This document shows, in pieces, positions 58,994 to 64,000 of a DNA stretch of 64,000 nucleotides (its first letter is position 1; every line of letters begins with the position of its first letter). The position numbers and the translations under genes are program-made. The stretch covers positions 6,265,501-6,329,500 of the forward strand of contig NZ_CP063374.1 in NCBI RefSeq assembly GCF_015160875.1. The letters are read 5' to 3'. Source of the stretch: Streptomyces chromofuscus (GTDB lineage Bacteria > Actinomycetota > Actinomycetes > Streptomycetales > Streptomycetaceae). The notes under the pieces were generated by a model that had not been told where the DNA came from, did not search any database, and saw only the letters and a list, made by a program, of their open reading frames with translations.

Positions 58994-60422
58994 GGGAGTC
59001 CTTCCCGTCCGGTGCGTCCAGGGGTGGTCCGGTCCGAGCGTCGGGGCCCTGCCCGGCCAGTACGTCCAGGGGGACGGGCCGGGCGAACGGTGTGCCGGCC
59101 GGGGTCGGCGGGCAGCCGGCGAGCGCGGCGACGGCGGGAGCGCACATCCGGCCCTGGCACCAGCCCATCCCGGCGCGGGTCAGCAGCTTGACGGTCCGTA
59201 CGTCGCCGGCGCCGAGCTCGCCGACGGCGGCCCGCACCGCGGAGGCCGGGACCTCCTCGCAGCGGCAGACCAGGGTGTCGCCGGTGATCCGCTCGGCCCA
59301 GTGCGCGGGCGGCGCGTACACGGCGTCGAGCGCCGCGGAGAAGGCGCGCAGTGCCGCCCGGCTCCGCGCCGCGGCCCACGTCCGCGCCTCGGACCTCCGG
59401 CCGGTCAGCCGTGCGGCGGCGGAGCGGCCCGCGATGTGCCCCTCGGCGAGCGCGAGGTCGGCGCCGCCGACGCCGGTGGCCTCGCCCGCCGCCCACACGC
59501 CGGGCACGTCGGTGCGCTGCTCGTCGTCCACCCGCACGGCGACCCCGTCGAGGCGGCAGCCCAGGGTGGCGGCGAGGTCGGTGTGCGGCAGCATGCCGTG
59601 CCCGACGGCGAGCGTGCCGCAGGCGATACGGCGCCGGGTGCCCGGACGGACGCGGCCCCCCGCGTCCAGGGCGGCGACCGTGACGGCGTCCAGCCGCTCG
59701 CCGCCGTGCGCCTCCACCACCACGTGGCCGACCAGCACGGGGACGCGGTGGCGCAGGAGCCGCGCCGCGTGTCCCGCGCCCTCGGCGAGCTTGGCCGGCA
59801 GCGCGGACAGGACGCGGGCGTGGCGTGCCAGGGTTTTCGGGTCGGCGGACTCGACCAGCGCGGCGACGCGCGCGCCCGCCGCGGCCAGCCCGGTCGCGAC
59901 GGGCAGCAGCAGCGGTCCGGTCCCGGCGACGACGACGGTGCGTCCGGGCAGCACGAGGCCGCCCTTGAGCATGGCCTGGGCGCCGCCCGCGGTGACCACG
60001 CCGGGCAGGGTCCAGCCGGGGAACGGCAGCACCTTCTCGTAGCCGCCGGTGGCGAGGACGACGGCGTCGGCGTCCACCGTCACGCCGTCCTCCTGGGCAG
60101 GGCCGAGCAGCGCGTGCACGGTGAAGCCGTCGGTGTGCCTCTCCACGCACCAGACGTGATGGTCCGCCAGGTGCGTGACGCCGCCCGCCGCGAGCTGCCG
60201 GTCCAGGCCGGTGCGCAGCCGCCGCCAGGTGCGCCGGTGGTGGTGCGGCGCCTGCGAGCGGCGGGCGGCGAGCCCGGCTGCGGGCTGCCGGTAGAACTGG
60301 CCGCCGGCCTGCGGGGCGGAGTCGACCAGGGTGACCCGTACGCCCGAGGCGGCCGCCGCCAGTGCCGCCGCGAGCCCCGCCGGGCCCGCGCCGATCACGG
60401 CGAGACGGGGCCGGTCAGCCAT
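58983..60422 (-). CDS. FAD/[2Fe-2S] oxidoreductase subunit of D-hydroxyproline dehydrogenase
   Basis: 479 aa (HcnB-like). FAD loop LAVIGAGPAGLAAALAAAASG (about 8-28), second dinucleotide motif VVVAGTGPLLLPVATGLAAAG, VLATGGYEKVLPFPGWTLPGV. A Cys cluster near the C-terminus (LVCRCEE ... GMGWCQGRMC) matches a bacterioferritin-ferredoxin-like [2Fe-2S] domain. With the small ferredoxin and DadA-like subunits it forms a three-part dehydrogenase oxidising cis-4-hydroxy-D-proline. ATG 60422 overlaps the upstream gene by 8 nt. Confidence 0.87.
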   Translation of the reverse strand: MADRPRLAVIGAGPAGLAAALAAAASGVRVTLVDSAPQAGGQFYRQPAAGLAARRSQAPHHHRRTWRRLRTGLDRQLAAGGVTHLADHHVWCVERHTDGFTVHALLGPAQEDGVTVDADAVVLATGGYEKVLPFPGWTLPGVVTAGGAQAMLKGGLVLPGRTVVVAGTGPLLLPVATGLAAAGARVAALVESADPKTLARHARVLSALPAKLAEGAGHAARLLRHRVPVLVGHVVVEAHGGERLDAVTVAALDAGGRVRPGTRRRIACGTLAVGHGMLPHTDLAATLGCRLDGVAVRVDDEQRTDVPGVWAAGEATGVGGADLALAEGHIAGRSAAARLTGRRSEARTWAAARSRAALRAFSAALDAVYAPPAHWAERITGDTLVCRCEEVPASAVRAAVGELGAGDVRTVKLLTRAGMGWCQGRMCAPAVAALAGCPPTPAGTPFARPVPLDVLAGQGPDARTGPPLDAPDGKDSHDD

Positions 60423-60714
60423 CGTGTCCCGTCCCTTCCTGCGTACGGATCGCGTCGCCCGGCCGTACCGGGACCAGACAGGCGCGTTGATTCGGGCGGC
60501 CGTTGACGGTCACCAGGCAGTCGAAGCAGACGCCGATCCCGCAGAACACCCCCCGGGGCCGCCCGGCACCGCGCGTCCTGCGCCAGGAGATCACGCCGGC
60601 CGCCCACAGCGCGGCGGCGACGGTCTGGCCGGGCAGCGCGTCGATCTCACGGCCGTCGAAGGTGACCGTGAAGGCGGGACCGGGACGGGCGCCGGCCAAC
60701 TCCTTGGCGTTCAC
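60415..60714 (-). CDS. Small [2Fe-2S] subunit of D-hydroxyproline dehydrogenase
   Basis: 99 aa (HcnA-like). Plant-type ferredoxin fold with cysteines in GVFCGIGVCFDCLVTVNG and QRAC (C-x4-C-x2-C-x12-C). GTG 60714 has GGGGGAA 7 nt upstream; a GTG at 60756 would add 14 residues but lacks a close ribosome site. It overlaps the next gene by 8 nt. Confidence 0.85.
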   Translation of the reverse strand: MNAKELAGARPGPAFTVTFDGREIDALPGQTVAAALWAAGVISWRRTRGAGRPRGVFCGIGVCFDCLVTVNGRPNQRACLVPVRPGDAIRTQEGTGHDG

Positions 60715-60760
60715 GGGGCGTTCCCCCGGAAGGACCGACAAGGCGTGCGCGCGCACGGCG

Positions 60761-61939
60761 TCACGAGGTCTCCTCTTCGCGGCGGTCGCAGCGGTCGAAG
60801 TGGTCGAAGCGGTCGGGGCGGAAGGGCGCCAGGTCCAGGTCCGGGACCTGTCCGGTCAGCGCCTGGGCGATCAGGTGCCCGGTGCCGGTCGCCAGGCCGA
60901 TGCCCGCGCCCTCGTGACCGCACGCGTGCAGCAGGCCCGGCACGCGCGGGTCGGGGCCGATGGCGGGCAGGTGGTCGGGCAGATACGGGCGGAAACCGAC
61001 GTACGTCCGCATGGCCCGCACCCGCCCGAGGAACGGGAACAACCGGACCGCGCCCGCCGCCAGCGCCCGGACCACCGGCAGCGAGAACGACCGGTCGAAG
61101 CCGACGCGTTCACGGCTCGCACCGATCAGCACCGGGCCGGCCGCCGTGCCCTCGACGACCGGTGAGGTCTGCAGGGCCGCCGAGTCGCTGGCCACGTCGG
61201 CCACGTAGTCGGCGGCGTACACCTTGTGCCGCACCAGACGCGGCAATGGCTCGGTGACCAGCACGAACCCGCGGCGGGGGAGGACGGGCAGGCCGACCCC
61301 CGCCAGGGCGGCGACCTCGCCGCCCCAGGTCCCGGCGGCGTTCACGACGGCCGGCGCGTGAATATCGCCCCGGTCGGTGCGTACGCCGCGCACGGCGCCG
61401 TCCGGGCCGCGCAGGACGCCGGTCACGGTGCGTCCGGTCTCCAGCCCGGCGCCGGAGGCCCGCACGAGGCGCGCGGCGGCGAGGGCGGGCATGACCTGGG
61501 CGTCCTGCGGATAGTGCACGCCGCCCGGGAGACCGGGCGCCAGGTGCGGCTCCAGTTCCGCGAGCTCCCGCTCGCCGACGGGCACGGCGTCGACGCCGGC
61601 GGCCCGCTGACCGGTCGCGAACTCCTCCAGGGCGGTCAGGCCCTCCGGTGACGAGGCGACGACCACGCCGCCCTTCGGCTCGTACTCGACCGCCGCCCCG
61701 AACTCCCGCGCGAGCTCCGCCCACAGCCGGGCGGACAGCAGGGCCAGTTCCAGCTCGGGGCCGGGTTCCTTGTCGGAGACGAGGACGTTGCCCTCACCGG
61801 CGCCGGTGGTGCCGCCGGAGACGGGTCCCCGGTCGACCAAGGTGACGGCCAGGCCCGCCCGCGCCGCGTGGAAGGCGCAGGCGGCGCCCACCATTCCGGC
61901 TCCCACTACCACGACGTCGCAGGTCAGCGGCTTGGTCAC
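60761..61939 (-). CDS. DadA-like FAD oxidase subunit of D-hydroxyproline dehydrogenase
   Basis: 392 aa, D-amino-acid-oxidase family. FAD loop VVVVGAGMVGAACAFHAARAG (about 10-30), then SGGTTGAGEGNVL, AVEYEPKGGVVVA, and the C-terminal GLLHACGHEGAGIGLATGTGHLIAQAL. It is the substrate-oxidising subunit. GTG 61939 has no ribosome site and follows CATATT closely, so a leaderless message is likely. First gene of the operon that runs down to the GntR gene. Confidence 0.88.
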   Translation of the reverse strand: MTKPLTCDVVVVGAGMVGAACAFHAARAGLAVTLVDRGPVSGGTTGAGEGNVLVSDKEPGPELELALLSARLWAELAREFGAAVEYEPKGGVVVASSPEGLTALEEFATGQRAAGVDAVPVGERELAELEPHLAPGLPGGVHYPQDAQVMPALAAARLVRASGAGLETGRTVTGVLRGPDGAVRGVRTDRGDIHAPAVVNAAGTWGGEVAALAGVGLPVLPRRGFVLVTEPLPRLVRHKVYAADYVADVASDSAALQTSPVVEGTAAGPVLIGASRERVGFDRSFSLPVVRALAAGAVRLFPFLGRVRAMRTYVGFRPYLPDHLPAIGPDPRVPGLLHACGHEGAGIGLATGTGHLIAQALTGQVPDLDLAPFRPDRFDHFDRCDRREEETS

Positions 61940-61948
61940 GGCAGTAAT

Positions 61949-61957
61949 ATGTCACAT
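61949..61957. promoter_or_regulatory. ATGT-C-ACAT dyad at the hydroxyproline operon promoter
   Basis: Nine-base inverted repeat overlapping the expected -10 region, 10 bp before the first gene. It is a possible site for the GntR regulator at the other end of the operon; the classic FCD-family site shape is not fully matched. Confidence 0.3.
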
Positions 61958-62008
61958 GGCGCATCGCCGCGGAATACCTCCGACAGGAGGTGCCGCGCGC
62001 GCTGCGTC

Positions 62009-62077
62009 ATTCATCCGGCCCGATCGGCGGCCTTTTCGTTCACCCGGCCCATCGCGAAGTGCCGGATTCACCCGGCC
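62009..62077 (+). repeat. Three direct repeats of NTTCAYCCGGCC
   Basis: ATTCATCCGGCC (62009-62020), GTTCACCCGGCC (62038-62049) and ATTCACCCGGCC (62066-62077), spaced 29 and 28 bp. Copies 1 and 3 are also followed by similar GAT-CGGCGG sequence. The third overlaps the uppP stop codon. They lie upstream of the hydroxyproline operon; GTTCACCC resembles a PhoP repeat unit, but 28-29 bp spacing does not fit a PHO box. Confidence 0.55.
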
Positions 62078-63000
62078 GATTCGGCGGCGTGCGGGCTGAT
62101 CACTCCGAAGGCCACCAGGGCGATGATCACCACGCCCAGGGCGATGCGGTAGTGCACGAACGGCATGAAGCTCTTGGTCTCGATGAATTTCATGAACCAG
62201 GCGATCACCGCGTATCCCACCCCGAACGCGATGAGCGTGGCCAGGACCGTGGGACCCCAGGTGACGTGGCCCTCGGTGGCGTGCCGCAGTTCGAACAGGC
62301 CGGAGGCCAGGACGGCCGGAATGGCGAGCAGGAAGCAGTAGCGGGCGGCGGCCGCGCGGGTGTAGCCCATGAACAGGCCACCGCTGGTGGTGGCGCCGGA
62401 GCGGGAGACGCCCGGAATCAGGGCCAGGGCCTGGCACAGGCCGTAGATCAAGCCGTCCTTGACGCTGAGGTCGTGCAGGGTCTTGCCCGGGACCCTGGTG
62501 GTGGGAGGCGCGAGTGCGCCGGGTGCGCCGACGGCGGCGGAGGGGCTCGGCACGGCCACCTGGTCGGCGGCCTCCCGTTCGGCGCGGGCGGCGAGGCGGT
62601 CGGCTACGCCCAGCACCAGGCCCATGGCGATGAGCATGGTGGCGGTCAGCCGCAGATCACGGAACGGGCCCTCGATCTGGTCCTTGAACGTGACGCCGAG
62701 GACGCCGATCGGGATCGAGCCGATGATCAGCATCCAGCCCAGCCGGGCGTCCTGGTCCTCGCGCATCGTGCGGTCCCTCAGGGAGCGGCACCAGGCCGAG
62801 ACGATCCGGGCGATGTCGGAACGGAAATAGATCAGCACCGCCGTTTCCGTGCCGATCTGCGTGATCGCCGTGAAGGCCGCGCCGGGATCCCGCCAGCCGG
62901 AGAAGGCGGCCACGAGGCGCAGATGCGCGCTGGACGAGATGGGCAGGAACTCGGTCAGTCCCTGGACCAGACCGAGAATGACGGATTCGAACCAGCTCAT
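62068..63000 (-). CDS. uppP: Undecaprenyl-diphosphatase
   Basis: 310 aa, polytopic (BacA/UppP). Motif 1 LVQGLTEFLPISSSAHL (about 11-27) and motif 2 IPGVSRSGATTSGGLFMGYTRAAAA contain the catalytic Glu, Ser and Arg residues. It recycles undecaprenyl phosphate, the carrier for wall polymers. A hydrophilic insert of about 35 residues (SAAVGAPGALAPPTTRV) lies in the middle loop. ATG 63000; no strong ribosome site is seen. Confidence 0.94.
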   Translation of the reverse strand: MSWFESVILGLVQGLTEFLPISSSAHLRLVAAFSGWRDPGAAFTAITQIGTETAVLIYFRSDIARIVSAWCRSLRDRTMREDQDARLGWMLIIGSIPIGVLGVTFKDQIEGPFRDLRLTATMLIAMGLVLGVADRLAARAEREAADQVAVPSPSAAVGAPGALAPPTTRVPGKTLHDLSVKDGLIYGLCQALALIPGVSRSGATTSGGLFMGYTRAAAARYCFLLAIPAVLASGLFELRHATEGHVTWGPTVLATLIAFGVGYAVIAWFMKFIETKSFMPFVHYRIALGVVIIALVAFGVISPHAAESAG

Positions 63001-63285
63001 GGGGCGTATGCCGTTCCGGGGAGTCGATGTCCGAGGAAAAAGGAGACGCAAGCGTATCCAAGGCGTCCGAGGGTGTGCGGGGGCGGCGCCGCGGTGCGGG
63101 GAATGACGGTGGGGATCAACAGGAAGATGGCGCTTGCGTGAATTCACCGTGATTTTGCCGGCGGGTCGGATCAATCCGGGGGGACGGGCGTCGCGCGGCG
63201 GTCCGTACGGACACCTTGGGCAACCCGTGTTCACCCGATGAACGTCACCGATATGTCGGTTTACCACCCGTTTAAGGTGTTATGT
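63001..63285. promoter_or_regulatory. Divergent intergenic region, uppP and GAF-phosphatase
   Basis: 285 bp. It contains GTGAATTCAC (63138-63147), a 10-bp palindrome, and GTTCA-N5-TGAAC (63229-63243), followed by A/T-richer sequence and TAAGGT (63273-63278) 7 nt before the GTG of the right-hand gene. Confidence 0.4.
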
Positions 63286-64000
63286 GTGGCGCGATGGCTC
63301 CAGTCGATCCGCAGGTCTCCGACGGTCGGTGTCGTCGGCGGCACGAACACGACCGCACCGGGGTCCGGCGTGCCGTCGCGGCTGACGGCGCTGCGGTCGA
63401 CCGTGGCCCGGATCGGGACGACGCTCGACGAGGAGACCACCTGCGTCGAGCTCACCAAGGTGGCCGCCGAGCACACCGCGTGCACCGCGGCGATCATGCG
63501 GCGCGGTGGGGAGGAGGGCGAGGTGCGGTTCGAGGCGGTCAGCGGCGACCCCACCCTGCTGCCGGACCGCGAGTGGGCCGTGGCGACGGCCTGCCGGGAC
63601 AGCCGGTCGGGGTCGGCCCGGCGCGGCACCGCGCTCTGCGTGCCGCTCGCCACCGGTGAGGAACGCTTCGGCGCCCTCGTGTGCGTCCGGCGCGACGGGC
63701 CGTTCACCCCGTCCGAGGTCGAGATGCTGGCGCTGCTCGCCGAGCGGGCCGCCTCGCACATCCGGCACGCCCGGGAGCACGACCGGATGAGCCGGATCGT
63801 CGGCGACCTCCAGCGGGCGCTGCTCGCCGAGCCCGGCCGGCCGCACCCCAACCTGGACGTCGCCATCCGCTACCTGCCTGTGGGCCGGCGGGCCGGCGCC
63901 CTGGTCGGCGGCGACTGGTGCGAGACCGTGCGGCTGCACTTCGGACGGACCCTGCTCGTCGTCGGCGACGTGATGGGGCACGGCCTGGAGGCCGCCGTCG
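63286..64000 (+). CDS. GAF-domain SpoIIE-type (PP2C) phosphatase, 5' part (3' end outside window)
   Basis: At least 238 residues. The frame runs from GTG 63286 to the window edge without a stop. Residues of about 45-165 look like a GAF sensor domain (VELTKVAAEHTACTAAIM, GTALCVPLATGEERFGALVCVRRDGPFTPSEVEMLALLAERAASHI). The PP2C/SpoIIE domain then begins: DLQRALLAEPGRPHPNLDVAIRYLPVGRRAGALVGGDW and VVGDVMGHGLEAAV, with metal-binding Asp in GGDW and VGDVMGHG. Such proteins dephosphorylate anti-anti-sigma factors in Streptomyces sigma-factor switches. TAAGGT lies 7 nt before the start, so the message may be leaderless. Confidence 0.85.
   Translation, partial: MARWLQSIRRSPTVGVVGGTNTTAPGSGVPSRLTALRSTVARIGTTLDEETTCVELTKVAAEHTACTAAIMRRGGEEGEVRFEAVSGDPTLLPDREWAVATACRDSRSGSARRGTALCVPLATGEERFGALVCVRRDGPFTPSEVEMLALLAERAASHIRHAREHDRMSRIVGDLQRALLAEPGRPHPNLDVAIRYLPVGRRAGALVGGDWCETVRLHFGRTLLVVGDVMGHGLEAAV

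Noticed and set aside
1..64000. tRNA, rRNA, riboswitch, IS element or prophage
   Set aside because: I saw no cloverleaf, rRNA segment, conserved riboswitch core, transposase, integrase or phage structural gene on either strand.

Overview
The window is Streptomyces chromosome: very high G+C, many GTG starts, 4-nt start/stop overlaps, many leaderless-type promoters, and actinobacterial families such as HemQ, DUF3000, LCP, MutA/MutB/MeaB and a DUF692/TIGR04222 pair. From memory the gene order resembles the S. coelicolor core chromosome around SCO6010-SCO6070; I could not check this. There is no rRNA, tRNA, IS element, prophage or CRISPR array. The window cuts a gene at each end: a sugar ABC permease on the left and a GAF/SpoIIE-type phosphatase on the right.

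Layout. 1-6.5 kb: sugar ABC permease (partial), dxs, an amino-acid permease, a membrane glycosyltransferase and a small NYN-type protein. 6.6-20.4 kb is the most distinctive region and looks like a cell-surface glycopolymer locus. It holds two paralogous beta-propeller-like proteins, an array of short hairpin repeats, a divergent LCP (LytR-CpsA-Psr) gene, three Stealth-family sugar-phosphotransferase genes (the middle one has lost its catalytic motifs), a GT4 glycosyltransferase, and a PIG-L deacetylase fused to a third copy of the same propeller. The likely roles are polymer synthesis (Stealth, GT4), tailoring (PIG-L), attachment (LCP) and glycan binding (propellers); these are inferences.

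20.5-34.9 kb: fadB-fadA beta-oxidation pair, RNase D, an orphan LuxR-type regulator, a DUF3000 protein, and the heme genes hemE, hemY (hemG type) and hemQ of the coproporphyrin-dependent route. The heme genes are interleaved with a rhomboid protein, a CoA-disulfide-reductase-like enzyme and a DUF4349 lipoprotein. 35-41 kb (minus strand): tripeptidyl aminopeptidase, TIGR04222 membrane protein, a DUF692 (MNIO-type) enzyme with an extra C-terminal domain, a DUF4142 protein and a Pth2-type hydrolase. 41-48 kb: a 59-aa zinc-ribbon-like protein, a NodB deacetylase lipoprotein, a slipin, a carbonic anhydrase-SulP operon, a small exported protein, a ZapE-type ATPase and a RibD-C reductase. 48-51 kb: murC, msrB and the remnant of an FAD monooxygenase gene.

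51-56 kb: methylmalonyl-CoA mutase operon mutA-mutB-meaB. 56-62 kb: a hydroxyproline catabolic operon (three-part D-hydroxyproline dehydrogenase, DapA-like deaminase, 4-hydroxyproline epimerase, GntR regulator) that lacks its last enzyme. 62-64 kb: uppP, then a divergent GAF-PP2C phosphatase.

The best candidates for undescribed biology are (1) the Stealth/propeller/PIG-L/LCP locus with its inactive Stealth paralogue, its hairpin array and a regulatory sequence shared by two of its promoters, and (2) the MNIO-TIGR04222 pair, which has no visible precursor peptide nearby.
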